In this document: positions 50,220 through 59,865 of the stretch, in pieces
Layout: each line of letters begins with the position of its first letter
Position numbering within the stretch: position 1 is the first letter of the stretch
Origin: Methylobacterium haplocladii
Lineage (GTDB): Bacteria > Pseudomonadota > Alphaproteobacteria > Rhizobiales > Beijerinckiaceae
Direction: 5' to 3'
Assembly (NCBI RefSeq): GCF_007992175.1
Contig: NZ_BJZT01000035.1
Coordinates: forward strand, 39,531-103,530
DNA length: 64,000 nt
The notes under the pieces: model-generated
Told to the model about the DNA's origin: nothing
What the model saw: the letters and a program-made list of their open reading frames with translations, nothing else
The model's database searches: none
Translations under genes and position numbers: made by a program

Positions 50220-53200
50220 ATGGCGCGCGTGTTGAAGGAGGTCGGCTTCGTCCACCTCCACGTCCACTCTTCCTATTCGCTGCTCGAAGGCGCGCTGAAG
50301 GTCGGCGACATCGTCAAGGCGGCAGTGGCCGACCGGCAGCCGGCGCTGGCGCTCACCGACACCAACAACTTGTTCGGCGCGTTGGAATTCTCGGAGAAGG
50401 CCGCGGGCTCGGGACTGCAGCCGATCGCTGGGATGCAGCTCACGATCTGTTTCGAGGCGCCGGACCCCAAGGTCCGCGGCTCCGGCCCCGGCTACGGCAA
50501 TCTCGTGCTTCTGGCCCAGGACGCCGCCGGCTACGGCAATCTGCTGCGGCTGGCGAGCCGGGCCTATTTCGACGTGCCCCTCGGCGAGCCGCCCCGCGTC
50601 ACGGCCGAAGCGCTCCAGGAATCCGGCGCCGGCCTGATCGCGCTGACCGGCGGCGGCAGCGGCCCCCTCGATGGCGCGTTGCGGGCCGGCCGGCCCGAAC
50701 TGGCCCTGCGCCGGCTCGAGGCGCTGAAGGCGGCCTTCGGCGAGACCAATCTCTATATCGAGCTGCAGCGCCACGGCCTCGCCGACGAGCGCGCCGTCGA
50801 GCGCGAACTCATCGGCCTCGCCGACCGCAACGGCCTCGGGCTGGTGGCGGCGAACGAGCCGTTCTTCTCGAAGGCCGCCGATTACGACGCGCACGATGCG
50901 CTGCTCGCCATCGCGGAAGGGCGCCTCGTCTCGGACGAGCGCCGCCGCAGGCTGACGCCGCAGCACGGTTTCCTCACGCGCGCGGAGATGGGCACGCTCT
51001 TTTCGGATCTCCCGGAGGCCCTCTCGGCGACGGTCGAGATTGCCATGCGCTGTGCCGTCCGCGTACGCACGCAGAAGCCGATCCTGCCGAACTTTGCGCG
51101 GGTCGCGGCCGGCGAAACCGCGCCGATGGCCGCCGAACTCGCCGAGGCAGTCGATGCCGCGCCTCAGCCGGTGGCCGCCGACGAGCCGACGGAGCTGCGC
51201 CGGCAGGCCGAGGCCGGGCTCGAACTGCGCCTGAAGCAGCACGGCACCGCGCCGGGATTTTCCGAAGACGAGTACCGCACGCGGCTCGCCTTCGAGCTCG
51301 ACGTCATCACGGGCATGAAGTTTCCCGGCTACTTCCTGATCGTCTCCGACTTCATCAAGTGGGCCAAGGACCACGACATCCCGGTCGGCCCCGGCCGCGG
51401 CTCGGGTGCAGGCTCGGTGGTGGCGTGGTCGCTGCTGATCACCGACCTCGACCCGCTGCGCTTCGGTCTGCTGTTCGAGCGCTTCCTCAATCCCGAACGC
51501 GTCTCGATGCCGGATTTCGACATCGACTTCTGCGTCGAGGGCCGCGAACGCGTGATCCGCTACGTGCAGGAGCGCTACGGCGAGGCCCAGGTCGCCCAGA
51601 TCATCACCTTCGGTACGCTGCTCGCCCGCGGCGTGCTGCGCGACGTCGGCCGCGTTCTGGAAATGCCCTACGGGCAGGTCGACAAGCTGACCAAGCTGGT
51701 GCCGCAGAACCCGGCGAACCCCGTGACCCTAGCCCAGGCGATCGAGGGCGAGCCGAAGCTCCAGGCCGCGATCGAGGAGGAGCCGATCGTGGCCCGCCTC
51801 GTCGACATCTCGCGCAAGCTCGAGGGCCTGCACCGCCACGCCTCGACCCACGCCGCCGGCGTGGTGATCGGCGACCGGCCGCTCGAACAGCTCGTCCCGC
51901 TCTATCGCGACCCGAAGACGGGTATGCGGGTGACCCAGTTCAACATGAAGTGGGTCGAGCAGGCCGGCCTCGTGAAGTTCGACTTTCTGGGACTGAAGAC
52001 CCTGACGATGCTCAGGTGCTGCACGGACCTGCTGAAGCTCCGGGGCATCGAGATCGATCTGGCGTCCCTGCCGCTCGACGACCGGAAGACCTACGAGCCA
52101 ATGGGCCGCGGCGAGACGGTCGGCGTGTTCCAGGTGGAATCCGCGGGCATGCGCAAGGCGCTCTGCGAGATGCAGGCCGACCGGTTCGAGGACATTATCG
52201 CGCTCGTCGCCCTCTACCGGCCGGGCCCGATGGCCAACATCCCGGTCTATTGCGAGCGCAAGCTCGGCCGCGACGCCGGCAACGAAGCGGCGTGGTATCC
52301 GCATGAGAAGATCGCGCCGGTGCTGAAGGAGACCTTCGGCATCATCGTCTACCAGGAACAGGTGATGGAGATCGCCAAGGTCCTGGCCGGCTACTCGCTG
52401 GGCGAGGCCGACATGCTTCGCCGCGCCATGGGCAAGAAGATCCGTGCGGAGATGGACGCCCAGCGCGACCGCTTCGTGAAGGGCTGCGTCGAGCGCGGGC
52501 TGGTGAAGCCCAAGGCGAACGAGATCTTCGACCTGCTGGCCAAGTTCGCCGATTACGGCTTCAACAAGAGCCACGCGGCGGCCTACGCGCTCCTGACCTA
52601 CCAGACCGGCTACCTCAAGGCGAACCACCCCGTCGAATTCCTCGCCGCCGCGATGAACCTCGACATCGACGTCACCGACAAGCTCGCCGAGTTCCGTCAG
52701 GACGCGCAGCGCCTGAAGATCACGGTGGTGCCGCCCTCGATCAACGCCTCGGGCGTGACCTTCGAGGTGCGCGAGGGCCGGATCTACTACGCGCTCGCCG
52801 CGATCAAGGGCGTCGGCCGCGCCGCCGTGGAATCGCTGGTCGAGGCGCGCGGCGACAAACCCTTCGCGGATCTCGCCTGCCTCGCCCGGCGCATGAACCC
52901 GCGCTTCGTCAACAAGCGCACGCTGGAGGCCCTGATCGCCGCCGGTGCGCTCGACGGCATCGAGCCGGACCGGGCGCGGGCCTGGGCCGCCGTCGAGCCG
53001 ATGATGAGGCTGGCGCAGGGCGCGGCCGAGGCCGAGGGCAGCGGCATCGACGACATGTTCGGCGGCGTCGCCGCCACCTCCGTCGGCCTGCGCATCCCCG
53101 GCTACGAGTGCTGGCCGATGGCCGACACCCTGAAGCGCGAATACGAGGCGATCGGCTTCTTCCTCTCGGGCCACCCCCTCGACGAATACGGCGACCTGCT

Positions 53201-53741
53201 CGAGAAGCTGCGCGTCCAGAACTGGACCGCGTTCTGCGCCACGGCCCGCGCCAACGGCGGCGCCTTCGGCAAGGTCGCGGCCTCCGTGCTCGACCGCTCC
53301 GAGCGCCGCACCAAGAGCGGCAACAAGCTCGGCATCGTCACGCTCTCCGACCGCACCGGCCATTTCGAGGCGATCGTCTTCCAGGAGGGGCTGAACCAGT
53401 ACCGCGACATCCTGGAGCCCGGAAAGCCGCTGGTGCTCACCCTGCAGGCCAACCTCGAAGGCGAGGACGTCCGCGCCCGCATCACCACCGCCGAACCCCT
53501 CGACGCCGCCGTCGCCCGCCACCAGAAGGGCATGCGCATCTTCATGCGCGACGACCGCCCGATCGGCTCGGTGCAGCAGCGCCTCACCCTGCGCGGCGAG
53601 GGCGAGGTGTCGTTGATCCTGATGCTCGACGGGGGCGAGCGCGAGGTCGAGGTGAAGCTGCCCGGAAAGTATCAGGCGAGCCCGCAGGTGGCCGGGGCGC
53701 TGCGGGCGGTGCCGGGGGTGGTGCAGGTGGAGATGAGTTAA
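50220..53741 (+). CDS. dnaE: DNA polymerase III alpha subunit
   Basis: The 1173-residue replicative polymerase starts with the PHP domain (VHLHVHSSYSLLEGALKV). Palm motifs are GRGSGAGSVVAW and the catalytic aspartates in MPDFDIDFC, with FNKSHAAAYALLTYQTGYLKANHPVEFLAA farther on. Helix-hairpin-helix and OB-fold (KLGIVTLSDRTGHFEAIVFQE) domains follow. The ATG at 50220 (MARVLKEVGFVHLHVHS) is chosen over an upstream in-frame start at 50136. The gene stops at the edge of the A+T-rich islet. Confidence 0.95.
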   Translation: MARVLKEVGFVHLHVHSSYSLLEGALKVGDIVKAAVADRQPALALTDTNNLFGALEFSEKAAGSGLQPIAGMQLTICFEAPDPKVRGSGPGYGNLVLLAQDAAGYGNLLRLASRAYFDVPLGEPPRVTAEALQESGAGLIALTGGGSGPLDGALRAGRPELALRRLEALKAAFGETNLYIELQRHGLADERAVERELIGLADRNGLGLVAANEPFFSKAADYDAHDALLAIAEGRLVSDERRRRLTPQHGFLTRAEMGTLFSDLPEALSATVEIAMRCAVRVRTQKPILPNFARVAAGETAPMAAELAEAVDAAPQPVAADEPTELRRQAEAGLELRLKQHGTAPGFSEDEYRTRLAFELDVITGMKFPGYFLIVSDFIKWAKDHDIPVGPGRGSGAGSVVAWSLLITDLDPLRFGLLFERFLNPERVSMPDFDIDFCVEGRERVIRYVQERYGEAQVAQIITFGTLLARGVLRDVGRVLEMPYGQVDKLTKLVPQNPANPVTLAQAIEGEPKLQAAIEEEPIVARLVDISRKLEGLHRHASTHAAGVVIGDRPLEQLVPLYRDPKTGMRVTQFNMKWVEQAGLVKFDFLGLKTLTMLRCCTDLLKLRGIEIDLASLPLDDRKTYEPMGRGETVGVFQVESAGMRKALCEMQADRFEDIIALVALYRPGPMANIPVYCERKLGRDAGNEAAWYPHEKIAPVLKETFGIIVYQEQVMEIAKVLAGYSLGEADMLRRAMGKKIRAEMDAQRDRFVKGCVERGLVKPKANEIFDLLAKFADYGFNKSHAAAYALLTYQTGYLKANHPVEFLAAAMNLDIDVTDKLAEFRQDAQRLKITVVPPSINASGVTFEVREGRIYYALAAIKGVGRAAVESLVEARGDKPFADLACLARRMNPRFVNKRTLEALIAAGALDGIEPDRARAWAAVEPMMRLAQGAAEAEGSGIDDMFGGVAATSVGLRIPGYECWPMADTLKREYEAIGFFLSGHPLDEYGDLLEKLRVQNWTAFCATARANGGAFGKVAASVLDRSERRTKSGNKLGIVTLSDRTGHFEAIVFQEGLNQYRDILEPGKPLVLTLQANLEGEDVRARITTAEPLDAAVARHQKGMRIFMRDDRPIGSVQQRLTLRGEGEVSLILMLDGGEREVEVKLPGKYQASPQVAGALRAVPGVVQVEMS

Positions 53742-53758
53742 CTTTTTTTGCTAACTCA
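53734..53758. repeat. Inverted repeat across the dnaE stop at the islet boundary
   Basis: TGAGTTA and TAACTCA are perfect inverted arms around an 11-base loop containing T7. The left arm includes the dnaE stop codon. It may be a weak terminator or a boundary scar of the A+T-rich islet. Confidence 0.45.
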
Positions 53759-53809
53759 CCTTCTGATCACTGTATTCCAAATTATGACCTCTAGCGTTCT
53801 TCGTGCCAA

Positions 53810-53971
53810 CTAAGGATTGCCACCGCCACCGCCACCGCCACCGCCACCGCCACCGCCACCGCCGGTACCACAACACTGATTATTGCTGCTTTGAGCGAAG
53901 GCGACCGAACTCGGAACCGCAGTGAGAGCGGCCAAGACGACCGCTGCTGAGAAAAAAAACATCTTAGCCAT
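53810..53971 (-). CDS. 53-residue secreted peptide precursor with poly-glycine tail
   Basis: An ATG preceded by AAGGAGA opens a 53-codon gene. The precursor has a clear signal peptide (MAKMFFFSAAVVLAALTAVPSSVAFA) followed by QSSNNQCCGT, then fifteen glycines encoded by alternating GGC/GGT, then NP. Predicted processing after AFA would leave a 27-residue mature peptide with one Cys-Cys pair. The hexanucleotide repeat could change length by slippage. A candidate promoter lies at 53998-54025. No family is recognised. It is divergent from the membrane/TPR gene and convergent with dnaE. Confidence 0.7.
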   Translation of the reverse strand: MAKMFFFSAAVVLAALTAVPSSVAFAQSSNNQCCGTGGGGGGGGGGGGGGGNP

Positions 53972-53997
53972 ATGATTCTCCTTTAGATGCGCTTGCC

Positions 53998-54025
53998 ATT
54001 ATTTCGAAAGCGATAAAAATTGCAA
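53998..54025 (-). promoter_or_regulatory. Candidate promoter of the poly-Gly peptide gene
   Basis: On the minus strand, TTGCAA (54020-54025) and AATAAT (53998-54003) are 16 bases apart, 27 bases upstream of the peptide ATG. The A+T-rich context raises the chance of a random match. Confidence 0.4.
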
Positions 54026-54047
54026 TATCAGCAGAAAGCCGTTTTCT

Positions 54048-55091
54048 ATGACTCAATCTCCGGAGCTGGGCTCTAACGATGCCTTAGGGTTATCTTCTTT
54101 GTTGAAGATGATTAACTTGGCGTCCGCCAAAGTTCCGGCTGTTAGATTTGCGTTTGGGATTGTTGGTATCGCGGCATGTGGTGGGATTATTTCACTGTTT
54201 TTTGGGCGTAACTTTGGCGCAGTTGTAATAATATCTCTTACATTTCTAGGGTCGATTCTCTTATTTGTCTTTGCAAAATTAACAACATCTTCTAATTCAA
54301 CTATTCAGTGGGCTGGATCATTCCTGATTTGGGTTGTCGTTGTTTTTTTCTCCATGTTTTTGTTGCTTACGACAACTGCTTTTATCGGAGCTTGGCCAGA
54401 ACCTTGGGCAAAATTCCTTGGGGTTTCCTCTGCCGAACAAGAAAAATATTGCAATAAAAAAATTAGCGTCATGTGGGCAATGCTAAATAACGATTCAAAC
54501 CAGATGGGCGACGCGTTGGCTTTAGCTTCTGATGTTGCATCGTGCGATCTCTTTCAGTCCGAAAGTGTTAGAGGCGCTGTGTATTTTTATAGAGGAGAAT
54601 TCGTAGGGGCTATCAATCACTTTGAAAATGCTTTGAAAGCTATGCCGTCTGATGACCCAACTAAACGAAATTTAGCCGATGCATACTTGGCAGTTGGTAG
54701 ATCAAGTGAAGCTCTAGCTACCATAAATCTAGTAACTGACCGAAATAATTTGTGGACTTACAAAATTGCTAAAATTTATTTCTATCGCAACAAGCTTGAA
54801 GAAGCTAAAGAATTAATAATATCTGTCCCAACGCAGCTCACGGAAGATGGCAATTTGCCAGGAAAACCCAGAATTCTACAGGCTGCTATTGCAATCGAAA
54901 TTTCGAAAAGCAAAACTGGCGCCGATCGAGATGCGTTAGTAGCAGACGCTGAAAATCAATTCAAACAGGGAGTGGCAACTGATAGCGAAAAGTGGAAGAA
55001 TATTTTGAAGTATGTTCATAGTACTAAACATGAGTCATTTATAAAAGAATGTGAAAGTTTAAAAAATTATATTAATTTATGGATTGACTAA
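54048..55091 (+). CDS. A+T-rich orphan: three-helix membrane protein with TPR-like domain
   Basis: The 347-residue protein has three hydrophobic helices (about residues 30-53, 57-78 and 87-114). A soluble C-terminal part contains TPR-like helices (AVYFYRGEFVGAINHFENALKAM, RNLADAYLAVGRSSEALATINLV, AKIYFYRNKLEEAKELI). Codon usage is strongly A+T-rich, with many AAA, AAT, ATA and TTA codons, unlike every neighbour. It is likely horizontally acquired. No ribosome site is evident near the ATG. It is divergent from the poly-Gly peptide gene; a functional link is only suggested by position. Confidence 0.75.
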   Translation: MTQSPELGSNDALGLSSLLKMINLASAKVPAVRFAFGIVGIAACGGIISLFFGRNFGAVVIISLTFLGSILLFVFAKLTTSSNSTIQWAGSFLIWVVVVFFSMFLLLTTTAFIGAWPEPWAKFLGVSSAEQEKYCNKKISVMWAMLNNDSNQMGDALALASDVASCDLFQSESVRGAVYFYRGEFVGAINHFENALKAMPSDDPTKRNLADAYLAVGRSSEALATINLVTDRNNLWTYKIAKIYFYRNKLEEAKELIISVPTQLTEDGNLPGKPRILQAAIAIEISKSKTGADRDALVADAENQFKQGVATDSEKWKNILKYVHSTKHESFIKECESLKNYINLWID

Positions 55092-55346
55092 AGTTACAGT
55101 ACCAACATAAATTACCTACTTAATTCTAACAAACTATAAATATTTATTTATATCGCGAAAGCGAAAATTGATTTTTAAGTTAAAACTAATTTCAGATAAT
55201 TAGAAAATCATAGTTTATCGTATAATATAGCAAACACAAGAAATGATTCTCAAGTTTGGTATCAGTGGGCAATGTAAAATAAGATGATGCCCAAAAATAT
55301 AGACGAAAAAATTCTAGAAATATTGAAATCCGCTGCGCATATATTC
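55092..55346. other. A+T-rich non-coding tail of the islet with a truncated ORF
   Basis: This stretch is strongly A+T-rich. It contains an ATG at 55284 opening MMPKNIDEKILEILKSAAHIFLQK, which then runs into the antisense of the GC-rich VOC gene at about 55355. This looks like the cut-off start of a foreign gene. I see no other structure. Confidence 0.45.
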
Positions 55347-55751
55347 TTACAAAAACCGCCACCCCCGCTGCAGCACCTCGATCTTGTACCCATCCGGGTC
55401 CGCAATGAAGAAAAACCGCGCCTTGCCGCCGCTGGAATGGGCGAGCTCCTTGAGGTCGCCCGGCGCGAGGCCCGCCTCCGTCATGCGGGCGTGCGTGGCG
55501 TCGAGGTCGGCGACCGAGACGGCGAGGTGGCCGTAGCCGTTGCCGAGGTCGTAGGCCTCGCTCTGGCTCTTGTTGACGGTCAGCTCCAGCTCGAAGCCGG
55601 ATTCGGGGTTCGACAGGTAGATCAGGGTGAAGCTGTCGAAATCGAGCCGGTCGGCGATCTCAAGCGCGAAGGCCGTGCGGTAGAAATCGAGCGAGCGGGC
55701 CTCCTCGCGGATGCGGATCATGGAATGGATCAGCTTCGGCGTGTCGGTCAT
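55347..55751 (-). CDS. VOC-family glyoxalase I-like protein
   Basis: The 134-residue protein starts MTDTPKLIHSMIRIREEARSLDFYRTAFALE and contains FTLIYLSNPESGFELELTVN, GYGHLAVSVADLDATHARM and FFFIADPDGYKIEVLQRGWRFL. These are the four metal-ligand regions of the glyoxalase I (GloA) subfamily, which detoxifies methylglyoxal with glutathione. The last codons (RFL and the TAA stop) lie exactly at the A+T-rich boundary, so the C-terminus may have been altered by the islet insertion. The ATG at 55751 is preferred over 55856. Confidence 0.88.
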   Translation of the reverse strand: MTDTPKLIHSMIRIREEARSLDFYRTAFALEIADRLDFDSFTLIYLSNPESGFELELTVNKSQSEAYDLGNGYGHLAVSVADLDATHARMTEAGLAPGDLKELAHSSGGKARFFFIADPDGYKIEVLQRGWRFL

Positions 55752-55852
55752 GCGCGTTTCGGTCCCGGGTGGCAGTGGTGACGTGATCGCGGAAGTAGGG
55801 CCGTGGCTGTCCGTCGGGTAGGGGCGTTCGACCCGTGATCCCGTCCAACCAT

Positions 55853-55961
55853 TCATCCTGCGGTGCCGAAGCGTAGCGGAGGACTCGAAGGAGGGCTTCA
55901 GTGGCCGCGCGATGCCTGGAACCCTCTTCCGAGGCCCGCCGACGCGGGCGATTCAGGATGA
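55853..55961 (+). repeat. Palindromic dispersed-type repeat (family IV)
   Basis: The element runs from TCATCCTG to CAGGATGA, with inner arms CTCGAAGGAGGG and CCCTCTTCCGAGG. It fills most of the gene-free space between the VOC gene and the lipoprotein gene. Confidence 0.6.
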
Positions 55962-56036
55962 GGGGACGGGTCGGATCGCGTCCCCTATCCGTGCCAGAGC
56001 CAATCGGGGAGATGGCTGCGGAGTGGGCGAGCGCGA

Positions 56037-56432
56037 TCAGGCCGGCGAGTCGAGCTCTGGAAACGGCTCGGTCCGGTGCCCTTCGCAGACTTCCTCCTCG
56101 TCCCGCAGCACCTTGAGCACTCCGCCGTCGTCGCGGATCACGGCCTTCGGCCGCTCGGCCTTGTCGAAGGTCCGGCCCTTCATACGGCTCGATACGCAGT
56201 AGAGCGTACGCCCGCCATCCGTGAACGGCCCGCTGATGCGACTCTTCTCGAATCGCACCGGGATGATCGAGATCGAACCGAAATCGACTTGGCCGAGGGC
56301 CAGCGCGGCGATGCGCTCGCGCAGCGTACCCGTCGATGGCGGAGGGGAGGCGCTCGTCGCGACGCTGGTGCATCCGCCGGCCGGCCACGCCAGTGCGGCG
56401 GTGAGGCAGGCCGCCGGGAGCCATGATGACAA
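56037..56432 (-). CDS. Putative lipoprotein
   Basis: From a TTG at 56432, the 131-residue precursor has a lipoprotein signal (SSWLPAACLTAALAWPAGGC). A soluble domain follows with LRERIAALALGQVDFGSISIIPVRFEKSRISGPFTDGGRTLYCVSSRMKGRTFDKAERPKAVI. No function is known. The open frame extends to an ATG at 56621, but that upstream part overlaps a palindromic repeat, so a short form is preferred. No clear ribosome site is seen. Confidence 0.6.
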   Translation of the reverse strand: MSSWLPAACLTAALAWPAGGCTSVATSASPPPSTGTLRERIAALALGQVDFGSISIIPVRFEKSRISGPFTDGGRTLYCVSSRMKGRTFDKAERPKAVIRDDGGVLKVLRDEEEVCEGHRTEPFPELDSPA

Positions 56433-56483
56433 GCGAGCCGGCCCGCACGGTCGTGTTCGAGTCTTCGAACCGTGTCCATTCCG

Positions 56484-56580
56484 GTCCTTGCGAGCCGAAG
56501 GCGAAGCAACCCGGGGCCGCCTCTCCGGCGTCGGGCTTGCGACCCTGGATTGCTTCGCGGTGCTCACGCTGGCGACGATG
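56484..56580 (+). repeat. Palindromic repeat with CGAAGCAA...TTGCTTCG arms (family V)
   Basis: CGAAGCAACCCGGGG (56502-56516) pairs imperfectly with CCCTGGATTGCTTCG (56543-56557); flanks extend the symmetry. This type of element is common as intergenic hairpins in Methylobacterium-like genomes. Confidence 0.6.
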
Positions 56581-56760
56581 GGCTTGGAGTGTTGATCTGC
56601 AAACGAAATCCGGCAGCGCATCGTCGCACGGGCCTCCCCAAGAAAGGCTATCGCGGCGCGCCCCGGGCGGGGAGTGATTCGGCGGTACGATCGGGGCTCA
56701 CCGCGCCGCGCGTCCGGGTCTGTCCACAGGCGGCTGCGCCGATCTCGCCTTCCTCCCCGT

Positions 56761-56792
56761 CGTTCCGGGTTCCGCCGCGCGGCCCCGGAACG
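56761..56792 (+). repeat. Partial copy of family I repeat
   Basis: TTCCGGGTTCCGC-CGCGCGGCCCCGGAA matches the right half of the 39703-39800 element almost exactly. The left half is missing. It lies just downstream of gltA. Confidence 0.65.
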
Positions 56793-56808
56793 GCTCGACG
56801 GCCGGCGT

Positions 56809-58098
<1,290 letters not shown>

Positions 58099-58174
58099 GG
58101 ACGCGCGGACCCTTTCTCGCGACGGGCAGCACCGGTCCGGAGGCCGACGGGTCGAGCGCCCCGGACAGAGGCGG

Positions 58175-58195
58175 AACCGCAGCTATGCTGCAGTT
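58175..58195. promoter_or_regulatory. Near-perfect 21-bp palindrome upstream of gltA
   Basis: Arms AACCGCAGC and GCTGCAGTT (8 of 9 complementary) flank a 3-base centre, about 77 bases before the gltA ATG. Candidate operator or leader hairpin. Confidence 0.4.
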
Positions 58196-58262
58196 GCTCA
58201 CTGAGGAACCGGGTTAGCGGATCGCCGCACCGCCAGCAACGGGGAGACCCCGGCCCTCGGCG

Positions 58263-58282
58263 TGTTGCAATGCAAAACGCAG
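58263..58282 (-). promoter_or_regulatory. TTGCATTGCAACA / CTGCGTTTTGCATT motif upstream of gltA
   Basis: On the gltA coding strand, the string combines TTGCATTGCAACA (12 of 13 identical to the phasin promoter motif at 7741) and CTGCGTTTTGCATT (13 of 14 identical to the mcd upstream motif at 2744). It lies 165-184 bases before the ATG. Confidence 0.45.
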
Positions 58283-58299
58283 ACGATCGGAGACGATTG

Positions 58300-59697
58300 T
58301 CACTGCGTGATCTGATCGCGCAGACGGGCGAGCGATTCTTCGCGCCCGAGCACCGCCATCACGTCGAACAGCGGCGGCGAGGTCGCCCGTCCGGTGAGCG
58401 CCGCACGCAGCGGCTGGGCGATCTGGCCGAGCTTGAGGCCCTGCGCCTCCGCGAACTTTCGCACTTCGGCTTCGGTGGCGGTGGCCGACCACTCCTCAAG
58501 GGCTTCGAGCGCGGGAATCACGAGGCCGAGCCGCGTTTTCGCGTCGTCGCCGAGGAGGCCCTTGGCCTTGTCGTCGAGGGCGAGCGGCCGGGCGGCGGTG
58601 AGGTAATAGGCGCTGTCGAGAAGCTCGACGAGGGTCTTGGCGCGCTCCTTCAGACCCGGCATCGCCGCGACGAGGTTCTCGCGCAGCTTCGGCGTGATCG
58701 GCTCCGGCACGATCCGCTGGATCGCGTCCACCAGCGCGGTGTCGTCGCTTTCGCGGATGTAGCGGCCGTTCAGGTTTTCCAGCTTGGCGAAGTCGAACCG
58801 CGCCGGCGAACGGCCGATCGCCTTGAGATCGAAGGCGGCGACCATCTCGTCGGTCGAAAACACCTCCTGGTCGCCGTGGCTCCAGCCGAGGCGCACGAGG
58901 TAGTTGCGCAGGGCCGCCGGCAGGTAGCCGAGGTCGCGATAGGCCTCGACACCGAGGGCGCCGTGGCGCTTCGAGAGCTTGGCGCCGTCGGCCCCGTGGA
59001 TCAGCGGGATATGCGCCATGGCCGGCACGTCCCAGCCCAGCGCCTTGTAGATCTGTGCCTGACGGGCGGCATTGGTGAGGTGGTCGTCGCCGCGGATCAC
59101 CTGCGTGACGCCCATGTCGTGGTCGTCCACCACCACGGCGAGCATGTAGGTCGGGTTGCCGTCCGAGCGCAGCAGGACGAGGTCGTCGAGGTCGCGATTC
59201 TGCCAGGTTACCCGGCCCTGCACGGCGTCGTCGATGGCGGTCTCGCCCTCGGTCGGCGCGCGGAGCCGGATCACCGGCTTGGCGCCGGCCGGCGCCTCGG
59301 ACGGATCGCGGTCGCGCCAGCGGCCGTCGTAGCGTGGCGCACGGCCCTCGGCGCGGGCGGTCTCGCGCATCTGCTGCAGTTCCTCGGCGGTCGCGAAGCA
59401 GCGGTAGGCATGACCCGAGCCGAGCAGTGTCTCGGCGGCTTCGCGGTGGCGGTCGGCCCGGGCGAACTGGTGGACGGGCTCGCCGTCCCAGTCGAGGCCG
59501 AGCCAGGACATCCCGTCGAGGATCGCGTCGATCGCGCCCTGCGTCGAGCGCTCGCGGTCGGTGTCCTCGATGCGCAGCAGCATGCGGCCGCCGAAGCGGC
59601 GCGCGTAGAGCCAATTGAACAGAGCCGTGCGCGCCCCGCCGATATGCAGGTAGCCGGTGGGCGAGGGCGCGAAGCGCGTGACGACGTTGGACGGCAT
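58300..59697 (-). CDS. gltX: Glutamyl-tRNA synthetase
   Basis: The 465-residue class I synthetase has the HIGH-type motif [23 protein letters not shown], the KMSKS-type motif [33 protein letters not shown] and [26 protein letters not shown]. The start [18 protein letters not shown] at 59697 is chosen; the in-frame ATG at 59799 adds a non-conserved leader. It is divergent from comEC. Confidence 0.95.
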   Translation of the reverse strand: MPSNVVTRFAPSPTGYLHIGGARTALFNWLYARRFGGRMLLRIEDTDRERSTQGAIDAILDGMSWLGLDWDGEPVHQFARADRHREAAETLLGSGHAYRCFATAEELQQMRETARAEGRAPRYDGRWRDRDPSEAPAGAKPVIRLRAPTEGETAIDDAVQGRVTWQNRDLDDLVLLRSDGNPTYMLAVVVDDHDMGVTQVIRGDDHLTNAARQAQIYKALGWDVPAMAHIPLIHGADGAKLSKRHGALGVEAYRDLGYLPAALRNYLVRLGWSHGDQEVFSTDEMVAAFDLKAIGRSPARFDFAKLENLNGRYIRESDDTALVDAIQRIVPEPITPKLRENLVAAMPGLKERAKTLVELLDSAYYLTAARPLALDDKAKGLLGDDAKTRLGLVIPALEALEEWSATATEAEVRKFAEAQGLKLGQIAQPLRAALTGRATSPPLFDVMAVLGREESLARLRDQITQ

Positions 59698-59865
59698 CGG
59701 GAGCTTGACTGCTGAAAGGGGGCAGGGGTTGTCGGATCTGTGGATCGACCCCGCCATTCGGCGAAGTCCGGTACCCGATCCAAGGCGCGCCTGTAGCACG
59801 CGACGAGGGATGCGTTAAGAAAACGTCACGGGGTCTCGCGATCGGGCTGCGACGGAACCAACCGG

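Noticed and set aside
51729..53522. 597-codon minus-strand ORF
   Set aside because: Antisense to dnaE and without recognisable domains.
53819..53863. Tandem CCACCG repeat as a possible CRISPR or satellite
   Set aside because: It is a contiguous hexanucleotide repeat without spacers and is explained as the poly-glycine codons of the minus-strand peptide gene.
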